Assembly (NCBI GenBank): GCA_029776225.1
Contig: JAKOTR010000053.1
Location: forward strand, 186,001 to 250,000
Source of the DNA: Acidobacteriota bacterium
GTDB taxonomy: Bacteria; Acidobacteriota; Terriglobia; Bryobacterales; Bryobacteraceae
Direction of reading: 5' to 3'
Length of the DNA: 64,000 nucleotides
The notes below the pieces were generated by a model that was not told the DNA's origin, did no database searches, and was given only the letters and a program-made list of their open reading frames with translations. Both the position numbers and the translations under genes were made by a program. Positions within the stretch are counted from its first letter, which is position 1. Each line of letters begins with the position of its first letter. Below, piece by piece: positions 1-7,688 of the stretch.

Positions 1-548
1 TCGAGGCTTATGACACGCACCAGACCGCGGTGGCGCTCTCCTACTACGCCATCGGGCTGGCCGGTTACGCGGCGGTGAAGGTGCTGGCGCCCGCATTCTA
101 CGCGCTGGGAAGCGCGCGCATTCCGGCGCTGGTGAGCATCGCCTCCATTCTGATCAACTTCGTTGTGGCCTGGACGTTCACGCACAAGACGCAGCTCGGC
201 CACGCGGGCCTGGCGCTGGCCACTTCGGGCGTTTCCCTGTTCGCCTCCGTGGCCCTGTTCTTGCTCATCCGGAAACGCATCGGCGGCGTACACGGCCGCG
301 CGCTGCTGGCGAGCACGCTGAAGATCGGCGTCGCGGCGCTGGTGATGGGCGCGATTGTAGTGCTCTGCCGCGACGGGCTGCAGGGGTGGCTGGGCGTCAC
401 GCGGTTCGCGCGGCTGGTGGAACTCGCCGTGTGTATCCCGCTGGGCGTAGCGGTGTTCGGCGGGCTGTGCCGCGCGTTTCGCGTAGCGGAACTCGAAATG
501 GCGAGCAGGGCCGTGATTGCGCCTCTGGCGCGCTGGCGCGCGGGATAG
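1..548 (+). CDS. murJ: Lipid II flippase MurJ/MviN family, C-terminal part (5' truncated by window edge)
   Basis: Partial gene: the reading frame is open from base 3 and the start lies outside the window. The visible part, about 182 residues, carries a short run typical of MurJ (YYAIGLAGYAAVKVLAPAFY) followed by hydrophobic segments and an Arg-rich linker. MurJ proteins are inner-membrane flippases of the MOP superfamily that move lipid II across the membrane for peptidoglycan synthesis. The N-terminal two thirds cannot be judged. A promoter-like pair follows the stop, so the next gene is probably transcribed separately. Identification as MurJ rather than another MOP exporter rests on the LAPAFYA-type motif and is fairly secure. 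Confidence 0.85.
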   Translation, partial: EAYDTHQTAVALSYYAIGLAGYAAVKVLAPAFYALGSARIPALVSIASILINFVVAWTFTHKTQLGHAGLALATSGVSLFASVALFLLIRKRIGGVHGRALLASTLKIGVAALVMGAIVVLCRDGLQGWLGVTRFARLVELAVCIPLGVAVFGGLCRAFRVAELEMASRAVIAPLARWRAG

Positions 549-562
549 GGCGTTTCCCCAAT

Positions 563-591
563 TTGTGGCAGTAACACGCGTCGTTTACACT
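563..591 (+). promoter_or_regulatory. Sigma-70-like promoter for the secreted hypothetical gene
   Basis: TTGTGG (563-568) and TACACT (586-591) are separated by 17 bases, right after the murJ stop. Transcription would begin near 598, giving either a leader of about 100 nt for the ATG at 696 or an almost leaderless message for an in-frame GTG at 600. Confidence 0.45.
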
Positions 592-695
592 GGTGTTCGG
601 TGCGCCAGACAGGAGCCGCACATGCGGCCTTGCTTTGGGCACGCTGCCCGCCAGCTTCGGGCCAGGCGTGGCCCGAATCTGCGCACCGCACAGAC

Positions 696-1688
696 ATGAG
701 GATCGGGATCTTATTGCTCGTCGCGCTTGCAAGTGCTGCGCGGATGACCGGGGATGTCGCGCTCCTGGTCAGCGAGCCGTATGGCAAGTTCGGTTTTTTC
801 AACCCAACCGGGCACGCTTCGATTTATTTGTCCGGCGTGTGCGCGGAAACGCCCACAAAGCTCCGGCTTTGCGAGCCCGGAGAAACCGGCGTGGTCATCA
901 GCCGCTACAACCGGATTGCGGGGCGCGACTGGATCGCGATGCCTTTGTTGCCTTATCTCTACGCGGTGGAGCGGCCGGAGGACGTGCCCGAATTCGCGAA
1001 TGCGGCGGTTGTCGCGCATCTGCGGGACAAGTACCGCCGCGCACGCCTCCGGGAGCTTGTTCCCGATGGTCCGGAGGGAGAAACTCCCAAGGGCGATTGG
1101 ACTCAACTGGCCGGGGCCGCCTATGACCGCAGCATCTACGGCTTCGCGATTTCAACCACGCGAGAGGACGATGAACGCCTGATCCGGCATCTCAACACGC
1201 AGAACAACGAAAGGCGGTTCAACCTTTTCTATCGCAACTGCGCCGACTTTGCGCGCGGCATCATCAATTTCTACTACCCAGGCGCACTCGGCCGGAATCT
1301 CGTCGCGGACGCTGGTATTTCCACGCCCAAGCACTCCGCCAAAGCGCTGGTGAAGTACGGCCGGCGCCGGCCCGAGCTGGGCCTCCGGCATTTCGTAATC
1401 CCACAGGTCCCGGGAATGCCCCGGAGCACCAAAGTGCGCGGTGTGAACGAGTCCCTTGTCCGGTCCAAGAAATACGTTGCGCCCTTGGTTGTGCTCCAAC
1501 CCTGGGTGGCAGCGACGGCGGGTGCCGCCTATCTGATCTCGGGCCGCTTCAATCCTTCCGGCCAGCCGCACGTGGTTTGTGAGCCGGCAACCCTGGCGGC
1601 CTGCTCTGCGAGCGCAGCTTCCGAACTCCGCGAAACCGCGCAGACCTCGACGGGTTTATCTAACTTGAGGCACGCGTCCGGAAACTGA
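696..1688 (+). CDS. Secreted hypothetical protein with a conserved NC-containing motif
   Basis: A 330-residue protein. The ATG at 696 is chosen because it is followed directly by a hydrophobic export-type segment (residues 1-20, ending near ASAARM). An in-frame GTG at 600 is possible. The central part contains GHASIYL (near residue 38) and FNLFYRNCADFARGIINF (near residue 175). A His followed later by an Asn-Cys pair is reminiscent of DUF4105/papain-like NlpC-type folds, but this is only a resemblance. The C-terminal 80 residues include a hydrophobic stretch (VVLQPWVAATAGAAYLI), possibly a membrane anchor. No function can be assigned. It stands alone between murJ and the molybdopterin gene, with its own likely promoter. 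Confidence 0.7.
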   Translation: MRIGILLLVALASAARMTGDVALLVSEPYGKFGFFNPTGHASIYLSGVCAETPTKLRLCEPGETGVVISRYNRIAGRDWIAMPLLPYLYAVERPEDVPEFANAAVVAHLRDKYRRARLRELVPDGPEGETPKGDWTQLAGAAYDRSIYGFAISTTREDDERLIRHLNTQNNERRFNLFYRNCADFARGIINFYYPGALGRNLVADAGISTPKHSAKALVKYGRRRPELGLRHFVIPQVPGMPRSTKVRGVNESLVRSKKYVAPLVVLQPWVAATAGAAYLISGRFNPSGQPHVVCEPATLAACSASAASELRETAQTSTGLSNLRHASGN

Positions 1689-1757
1689 GCCATCAAACCA
1701 GGCGCCCGGCGCGGCCGAAACGCGCGGGCCATCCGCCCCGTCTGATAGGCTAGTTAA

Positions 1758-2477
1758 GTGCCCGTGCGCGTCAAGGTCTTGTTTTTCGGCATGTTAAAGG
1801 ACATCGTCGGAGCCGCGGAGGACACGCTGGAGGTCGGCGACGGGGCCGCGGTCGGGCAGGTCTTCGAGCACTACGCCCGGCTGTATCCGAAGCTCGGAGA
1901 GATGCGGAAAAGCATCCTGCTGGCGCGCAACCAGGAGTTCTCGAGGGACACCGAGCCTCTTTCGGACGGCGACGAGGTCGCGCTGATGCCGCCGGTGAGC
2001 GGCGGAGCGCCGGAGTTCACCCACGTCATCGAGCGTGACGGCAATTTCTTCGCCCTCACGCGCGGGCCGATCGACACGCGCGGTCTTGCCCGGCGCGTTC
2101 TGCGGAGGTCGGATGGAGCGGTGACGACGTTTGAAGGCGTCGCGCGCGACAACACCGGCGGCAGGCCGACCCAGTACCTGGACTACGAATGTTACGAGCC
2201 CATGGCGATCAAGGTGATGGCCGAGTTGGGCTGCGAGATCGCGCGCACGCACGAAATCGGGCGGCTGGCCATCGTTCACCGCCTGGGCCGCGTCGCGATC
2301 GGCGAAACCAGCGTGGCGATCGTCGCCGCCGCGCCTCACCGCAAGGCGGCGTTCCAGGCCGCGATGGAGGCCATCGACCGGCTGAAGCGGACCGTGCCGA
2401 TCTGGAAGAAAGAGACCTTCGCGGACGGCGAAGTCTGGGTCGAGGGAGAGTGGGACGATTCGGTGATCGCCCGATGA
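1758..2477 (+). CDS. moaX: Molybdopterin synthase, MoaD-MoaE fusion (MoaX-like)
   Basis: A 239-residue fusion. Residues 1-83 form a MoaD-like ubiquitin-fold sulfur carrier ending in PPVSGG, with the Gly-Gly at 82-83. Residues 88-239 are MoaE, with FEGVARDNTGG, YECYEPMA, HRLGRVAIGE and the catalytic Lys segment PIWKKE. Molybdopterin synthase inserts two sulfurs into cPMP to make molybdopterin. In the separate proteins the MoaD Gly-Gly tail must be free to become a thiocarboxylate; here it is internal, as in mycobacterial MoaX, which is cleaved after translation. The GTG at 1758 is used because it puts a beta-strand (VRVKVLFFG) at the N-terminus. The stop overlaps the start of the VWFA gene (ATGATGA). 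Confidence 0.92.
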   Translation: MPVRVKVLFFGMLKDIVGAAEDTLEVGDGAAVGQVFEHYARLYPKLGEMRKSILLARNQEFSRDTEPLSDGDEVALMPPVSGGAPEFTHVIERDGNFFALTRGPIDTRGLARRVLRRSDGAVTTFEGVARDNTGGRPTQYLDYECYEPMAIKVMAELGCEIARTHEIGRLAIVHRLGRVAIGETSVAIVAAAPHRKAAFQAAMEAIDRLKRTVPIWKKETFADGEVWVEGEWDDSVIAR

Positions 2478-3415
2478 TGACGCGGCGGCAAGTGCTGGCA
2501 TCGTTTGCTGTTGCGTGCGCGGCGCGCGCGGCGCAGGATCAGGAGACCGTTTTCCGCGTCGACGTGCGGCTGGTCCGCATCCTGGCGACCGTGAAAACGA
2601 ACTCCGGCGAACTCGTGGGCAACCTGCAAAAAGAAGACTTTTCGATATTCGACAACGGCGTGCCGCAGGAAATCGCGGTTTTCGAGCACCACACCGAGCA
2701 GCCGCTTTCGATCGCCATCCTGATCGACACCAGTTCCTCCACCGGAATCGAGCTGCGCTACGAGGTGCAATCCGTCACGCGGTTTTTGCGCGCGCTGTTT
2801 GCCAGCGGCAATCCACAGGACGCCGTCGAGCTTTACAGCTTCGACGCCGACACCACGCTGCTTGTGCCGTTCACGCGGCGCCTGGACCGCCTCGAACGCG
2901 AGCTGAAAGGGCTGAAAGGGAGCGGGGGCACAAGCCTCTACGACGCCGTCTGCTTTGCCGCCGAGAGCCTGCAGCAAAGAGAGGGACGGCATGTCCTGGT
3001 AGTGATCACCGATGGGGGCGACACCACGAGCGCAAAGACCTTCCATCAGGCGCTCGAGGCCGCCCAGATGGCCGACGCGGTGATCTATCCCATCCTCGTC
3101 ATGCCCATCACCAACGACCCGGGACGCAACATCGGGGGCGAAAACGCGCTGACGCTGATGGCCCAGAACACCGGCGGGCGCGTGTTTGCGCCCAGCCTCG
3201 GCCCGGCGCTCGATCAGGCTTTCACCGAGATCCTCCGCGACCTGCGCACGCAGTATCTGATCGGCTACTACCCGAAAGACGTGCCCCCGTCCAAAGACCG
3301 GTTCCACCGGATCCAGATCAAGGTAAACCGCCCGGATTTGCGGGTTCTGGCGCGAAGCGGCTATTATGAAACATCCGAGGAGAACCGCGGGTGGAAACCC
3401 GTGCGTGAGGAGTAA
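2474..3415 (+). CDS. VWFA-related acidobacterial protein, Tat-type signal
   Basis: A 313-residue protein starting at 2474 (ATGATG, so 2477 is equally possible), overlapping the moaX stop. The N-terminus has a twin-arginine-type signal (TRRQVLASFAVACAARA). Next comes a beta-rich segment (VRLVRILATVKTNSGELVGNL) and FSIFDNGVPQEIAVFEH, the hallmark of the acidobacterial VWFA-related family (TIGR03436 type). A von Willebrand A domain follows with a MIDAS motif DTSSS near residue 98 and a conserved LRTQYLIGYYP segment near the end. It is predicted to act outside the membrane in metal-dependent protein binding; no partner is known. The Hfq-like gene follows after two bases, so the three genes from moaX onward probably form one transcript. 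Confidence 0.9.
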   Translation: MMTRRQVLASFAVACAARAAQDQETVFRVDVRLVRILATVKTNSGELVGNLQKEDFSIFDNGVPQEIAVFEHHTEQPLSIAILIDTSSSTGIELRYEVQSVTRFLRALFASGNPQDAVELYSFDADTTLLVPFTRRLDRLERELKGLKGSGGTSLYDAVCFAAESLQQREGRHVLVVITDGGDTTSAKTFHQALEAAQMADAVIYPILVMPITNDPGRNIGGENALTLMAQNTGGRVFAPSLGPALDQAFTEILRDLRTQYLIGYYPKDVPPSKDRFHRIQIKVNRPDLRVLARSGYYETSEENRGWKPVREE

Positions 3416-3417
3416 GA

Positions 3418-3720
3418 GTGAGCGCCAAGAGCAAAAAGGGCGGCGGCAAGGCCAAGAAGCAAGCCCGCAGCAAGGCACAAAGCAAAGGCAAATCAAGAGC
3501 TCCGGAGCAAACCTTTGAGGAAGTCCGCTACCTGAAGTACCTCATCGACAACGAGGTTCCCGTCCGGGTCAAGCTGCGCGACAACACCGAGGTCACCGGT
3601 TCCATCGAGTATTACGACTACACCTTCATTCGCCTGACACGCCAGACCGAGCCCAACCTGTTCATTTACAAGCACGACATCAAGTACCTGTACGAGGAAG
3701 AACAGGCCTCCCCCGCTTGA
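3418..3720 (+). CDS. hfq: Hfq-like Sm-fold RNA-binding protein with basic N-terminal tail
   Basis: A 100-residue protein with a GTG start two bases after the VWFA stop. Residues 1-29 are a Lys/Arg/Ser/Gly-rich tail. Residues 31-92 form an Sm-like core: a helix (TFEEVRYLKYLIDNE), the Sm1 strands (VPVRVKLRDNTEVTGSIEYYD) and an Sm2 motif FIYKHDIKYL at 82-91, matching the YKHAI of Hfq. Hfq hexamers bind small RNAs and mRNAs through U-rich (proximal), A-rich (distal) and arginine rim surfaces. Here the rim RKER is replaced by LIDNE while the proximal Lys-His is kept. Family membership is well supported. Whether it acts as a true sRNA matchmaker is an inference. Confidence 0.82.
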   Translation: MSAKSKKGGGKAKKQARSKAQSKGKSRAPEQTFEEVRYLKYLIDNEVPVRVKLRDNTEVTGSIEYYDYTFIRLTRQTEPNLFIYKHDIKYLYEEEQASPA

Positions 3721-3799
3721 AAACCGCTGGCAACTTCCTGGATTGCCGGGTTATGATGTTGTCTGTCCTAGCCCGCATCCCGCGTCCCGGAAGACAGCC

Positions 3800-5424
3800 A
3801 TGCTCAGACTCGTACTCCTGTTGTGCCTGGCGAACCTGGTGGTTTCCGCGCAGCCGGAGATCTACCAGGGCGGTATTGTGAATGCCGCCAGCTTTGCCAT
3901 TTCGGGACTCCAGAATTCCAGCATCGCCCCCGGATCCATCATCGCGATCTTCGGCCGCGAACTGGCCACCATCGACGAAGGCTCCAGCGTGCCCGCGTAC
4001 AGTTCCCGCTGCCGAGAAGCTGGGGGGGAGCCACGGTGAGGGTGCAAATCAGCCCAGGGTCTGTTGTTGACGCGCCGCTGTTGTATGTCTCCAAAGAGCA
4101 GATCGTAGCGATCATGCCTTCGAGCGTGCCTACCGGCAGGAGCGTTTCTGTCCGCGTTCAGACCTCGAGAGGCCAGAGTGAACCCGCTACGTTGACTCTT
4201 GTGCCGCAAAGTTTCGGGATATTCAGCAGCACCGCCAGCGGCGCCGGCCCCGGGGCGATTCAGAATTTCCTGAGCGATGACTCATATCCGCTCAACACCA
4301 TGATCTTGCCTGCCCGCCCGGGGCAGACGGTCGTGCTCTGGGGCACGGGCCTGGGTGCGATCTCAGGCGACGATGCGGAACCCGCTGGCGGTACCGACAC
4401 ATTCCCGCCCGTCGAGGTCTTTGTTGGGGGCCGGCCAGCCCATGTCGCGTACCACGGCCGGAGCCCCGGTAGCGCGGGTCTGGATCAGATCAACATAGTG
4501 GTTCCCCACGACGCCCCAACCGGGTGCCACGTGCCCGTGGTCGTCAGGACCGCCGGCGGCGTGATCAGCAACACCGTCAGCATGGCGATCTCGCCGGACG
4601 GGCAGCCTTGCTCGGATCCCCTTAGCTTCCACAACGCCGACATCGCCACGGCGCAGGGCCCGTCGAAGAGCGTCACCCTGGGGGCCATCAAGGTGAAGCG
4701 GGTGCAAAGCGGCGATGCAGTGACCGACGAAGGCATTGGCTGGTTCGGCACCTACGGGCTCACCGAAATCCTCAACTCGCGGGGCGTGTTTGCGGCGCCG
4801 TCGCTCGGTACATGCACAGTCGACCAGTTCCGAGGAACGGCGTACGCGCCGCCGGAGGGCTTGATTCCACAAACGGTTTTCCCCAACGGAGACACGCTGG
4901 CGTTCACAATGGGAACCAGCCAGCGCCAGTTGATGTTGCAGTCGGGAATGTATAACGGCCCGCTCAGTGGAGGCAGTCTGCCGCCGTTTTTGAATCCCGG
5001 GACTCTGCGGATCGAGAACACATACGCGTCGCTTCCGGGACAGACGCCCTTCCGCTTCAACGTGGAAATGGACATATCGTCTGGCGTGATCTGGACCGGC
5101 AACCTGCCTGGTTCGATTTCGCGAGCGCAGGATCTCACCATCACGTGGGCGGGCGGCAATCCCGATGCGGAGTACGTACAGATCACCGGGTATTCCACCT
5201 TGCCCGGCGGCGGTGCGGGCGCGGGCTTTGTCTGCTCGGCGCCGGTGAGCGCCGGATCCTTCCGGATCCCGGCCCTGGTGCTGGGAGCGTTGCCGGCGGG
5301 CACGGGCAAACTCCAGGTGGGCGTCGTTGGACACAAACGCGTGAACCAGCCGGCCAGCAACCTCAACGCGCTCTACTTGAGCTACACGGTTGCCGAGAGC
5401 CGCAGCATTAATCTGGCTCCGTAA
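3800..5424 (+). pseudogene. Secreted TIGR03437-type (Solibacter IPT-like) protein, interrupted by a -1 frameshift
   Basis: An ATG at 3800 opens a signal peptide (MLRLVLLLCLANLVVSAQ) followed by GGIVNAASF and IAPGSIIAIFGREL, the start of the IPT-like domain common in Solibacter secreted proteins. That frame stops at 4039. The matching continuation, PLPRSWGGATV then APLLYVSKEQI and IMPSSVPTG, runs in another frame to 5424. One extra C in the TTCCC run near 4004-4007 would join AYSS to PLP in frame. The second half (from about 4620) is an unrecognised beta-rich extracellular domain. The gene is either a recent pseudogene or a one-base sequence error. Joined, it would encode about 541 residues. 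No function is known. Confidence 0.75.
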
Positions 5425-5464
5425 GCGCGGAAAACGCTCGCGAGCATGGCCGTCAGCGGCCCTC

Positions 5465-5473
5465 TGCTAAAAT
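5465..5473 (+). promoter_or_regulatory. Extended -10 element before the inositol-phosphatase gene
   Basis: TGCTAAAAT fits the extended -10 pattern TGnTATAAT. It ends 12 bases before the ATG at 5486, so the leader would be only about 5 nt, and no Shine-Dalgarno sequence is visible. Confidence 0.4.
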
Positions 5474-5485
5474 CGTGGTTTCCCT

Positions 5486-6304
5486 ATGGCTTCCTACCTG
5501 GAAACCGCGATGGAGATCGCGCGCGAGGCCGGCGCGCTCCTGGCGAACTACTTCGAGCGGCGCATCGGCTACCAGTTGAAGGGCGAGTACGACCTGGTGA
5601 CCGAGGCGGACCGCGCCTCGGAAAAGTTGGTCGTAGAGCGTCTGCATTCCCACTTCCCTTCCCATTCGGTGGTGGCCGAGGAAGGCACGGGGCAGCAGCG
5701 CTGCTCGGAGTTCTGCTGGTACGTGGACCCTCTGGATGGCACAACGAACTTCGCCCACGGGTTCCCGGCGTTCAACGTCACCCTGGCGCTCGAGCAGGCT
5801 GGCGAACTCGTGGCCGGCTGCATCTTTGATCCCATCCGGCAGGAAATGTTCGCCGCCGAACGCGGCTCGGGCGCTTATTTGAACCACCGCCGCATCCGGG
5901 TTTCGAAAGTCGACAAGCTGGAGGAGACGCTCGTCGCTACGGGCTTCCCAAGCCGCAAGCGGCATGCCAACCTGAACATTCACTTCTACTACCAGATGGC
6001 GATGTTCACACACGGCGTGCGCCGGGCAGGTTCGGCCGCCCTCGATCTGGCTTATGTCGCCTGCGGCCGGCTGGACGCCTTCTGGGAGTTCAACCTGAAT
6101 CCGTGGGACGTCGCCGCGGGCATTCTGCTCATCCGGGAAGCGGGCGGGACAGTGACCGATATGCGCGGCGGGCCCGCAAAGCTGCGGGGCGAGCACATTC
6201 TTGCCGACAACGGCCTGGTGCATGGCTCCATACTCGAACTTTTCGACGAAGTGTTCGCCGGCAAGGCCAGGGTGCCGCTCCCGGAAATCGGGGTCCCCCG
6301 GTAA
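5486..6304 (+). CDS. suhB: Inositol-1-monophosphatase family protein (SuhB-like)
   Basis: A 272-residue protein of the usual family length. It has the signature motifs of the lithium-sensitive, magnesium-dependent phosphatases: VTEADRASE (near 38), VAEEGTG (near 63), WYVDPLDGTTNFAHG (near 78-92, metal-binding Asp residues) and NPWDVAAGILLIREAGG (near 204). Members hydrolyse inositol monophosphates or related sugar phosphates in the cytoplasm; some (SuhB) also bind the transcription machinery. The exact substrate cannot be told from sequence. The gene lies 66 bases before the nucleoside operon but probably has its own start site. Confidence 0.92.
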   Translation: MASYLETAMEIAREAGALLANYFERRIGYQLKGEYDLVTEADRASEKLVVERLHSHFPSHSVVAEEGTGQQRCSEFCWYVDPLDGTTNFAHGFPAFNVTLALEQAGELVAGCIFDPIRQEMFAAERGSGAYLNHRRIRVSKVDKLEETLVATGFPSRKRHANLNIHFYYQMAMFTHGVRRAGSAALDLAYVACGRLDAFWEFNLNPWDVAAGILLIREAGGTVTDMRGGPAKLRGEHILADNGLVHGSILELFDEVFAGKARVPLPEIGVPR

Positions 6305-6330
6305 GCCATTGGTTTTACGCCCACAATCCT

Positions 6331-6359
6331 TTACTTACGCAAGCCTAAGATGGTAGATT
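6331..6359 (+). promoter_or_regulatory. Promoter candidate for the nucleoside salvage operon
   Basis: TTACTT (6331-6336) and TAGATT (6354-6359) are 17 bases apart, with the ATG at 6371. The match is moderate on both hexamers, but this is the only pair in the short gap. Confidence 0.35.
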
Positions 6360-6370
6360 GAGTCTTTCCA

Positions 6371-7675
6371 ATGCGAACTGTTGACTTGATCCACCGGAAG
6401 CGGGACGGGGAGGAATTGGACTCCCAGGAAATCGCCTGGATTATTGAGGGCTACACACGCGGCGAGATTCCAGACTACCAGATGGCGGCTTTCCTGATGG
6501 CGGTGTACTTCTCCGGCATGTCGGACCGCGAAGTCTCCGCGTTGGTCGATTGCATGGTGCGTTCGGGGGGAACGCTCGATCTCTCCGATGTGCCCGGCGT
6601 GAAGGTGGACAAGCACTCCACGGGCGGCGTGGGAGACAAGACGAGCCTGATCGCGGCTCCGCTTGCCGCCGCCGCCGGGGTGGTCGTCCCCATGATCGCC
6701 GGGCGCGGGCTGGGGCACACCGGAGGCACGCTCGACAAGCTCGAATCCATTCCCGGTTTTCGCACCAACCTTACGATCGACGAGTTCCGCGCGCAATTGA
6801 AAAAAGTAGGGCTGGCCTTCGCCGGACAGTCCGCCGAACTGGCGCCGGCTGACGGCAAGCTGTACAGCCTGAGGGACGCGACCGCCACGGTGGAATCCAT
6901 CCCGCTGATCGCGTCTTCGATCATGTCGAAGAAACTGGCGGCGGGTCTGGACGCCCTGGTGCTGGACGTCAAAGTCGGCTCGGGCGCGCTCATGAAGCGG
7001 CAGATAGACGCGCGGCGGCTGGCGCAGATTATGGTCGCCATCGGCCGGCGGATGGACAAGCGGGTGCAGGCGCTCATTACCGATATGAGCCAGCCGCTCG
7101 GCTACGCGATCGGCAACGCGCTGGAAGTCATGGAAGTTTCGCAGACGCTCCAGAGCGCCGGACCGAACGACCTGACGCGCCTTTCGCTCGAACTGGCTGC
7201 GCGCATGATTCACCTGGGCAAAGCCGCGGACTCGCTCGAAGCGGCGCGCGAGATCGCCCAGCGCAAGCTCCTGGACGGTTCCGGCTACCGCAAGCTCAAG
7301 GAAGTTATTCAGGCGCAGGGCGGAAACCCGCAGGTGCTCGACCGCTTCGACCTGCTGCCGAATGCCAGCGGCGTCCGCGAAATCACCTCACCGCGCGCGG
7401 GTTTCGTGAGCCAGATCAAGGCCGAAGACATCGGCCAGGCGTCCGCGATGATCGGCGCCGGACGCGACACGATGGACGCGCCGATCGACCCCGCGGTGGG
7501 GGTCATCCTCGAAGTCAAGGTCGGCGAGAAGGTGGACACCGGCGCGGTGCTCTGCCGCATCTACTACACCAAGGAAGACCGCCTGGACGAAGCGGCGCAG
7601 CTTGTCGAAGACGCATTCCGCATCTCTACACATGTGCCCGAGGAGCGCGAGCTGATCCTGGAAACGGTCAGTTGA
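6371..7675 (+). CDS. deoA: Pyrimidine-nucleoside (thymidine) phosphorylase
   Basis: A 434-residue protein, the usual length. It carries the family signature VKVDKHSTGGVGDKTSL (phosphate-binding, near 76-92), AGRGLGHTGGTLDKLESIPG (near 117) and SSIMSKKLAAGLDALVLDVK. The enzyme cleaves thymidine, deoxyuridine or uridine with phosphate into base and (deoxy)ribose 1-phosphate. Assignment between thymidine-specific DeoA and broad pyrimidine phosphorylase (Pdp) is open. First gene of the salvage operon: the transporter starts 13 bases after its stop, and purine nucleoside phosphorylase and cytidine deaminase follow. Confidence 0.94.
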   Translation: MRTVDLIHRKRDGEELDSQEIAWIIEGYTRGEIPDYQMAAFLMAVYFSGMSDREVSALVDCMVRSGGTLDLSDVPGVKVDKHSTGGVGDKTSLIAAPLAAAAGVVVPMIAGRGLGHTGGTLDKLESIPGFRTNLTIDEFRAQLKKVGLAFAGQSAELAPADGKLYSLRDATATVESIPLIASSIMSKKLAAGLDALVLDVKVGSGALMKRQIDARRLAQIMVAIGRRMDKRVQALITDMSQPLGYAIGNALEVMEVSQTLQSAGPNDLTRLSLELAARMIHLGKAADSLEAAREIAQRKLLDGSGYRKLKEVIQAQGGNPQVLDRFDLLPNASGVREITSPRAGFVSQIKAEDIGQASAMIGAGRDTMDAPIDPAVGVILEVKVGEKVDTGAVLCRIYYTKEDRLDEAAQLVEDAFRISTHVPEERELILETVS

Positions 7676-7688
7676 GCGCCTGCGGGAA

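Noticed and set aside
3995-4045. Programmed ribosomal frameshifting in the TIGR03437-type gene
   Set aside because: No slippery heptamer with a following pseudoknot or an internal Shine-Dalgarno sequence was seen; a missing base explains the break more simply.
5436-5445. Ten-base palindrome GCTCGCGAGC after the TIGR03437-type gene
   Set aside because: Too short and GC-rich to be distinguished from chance in this genome, and not followed by a T-run.
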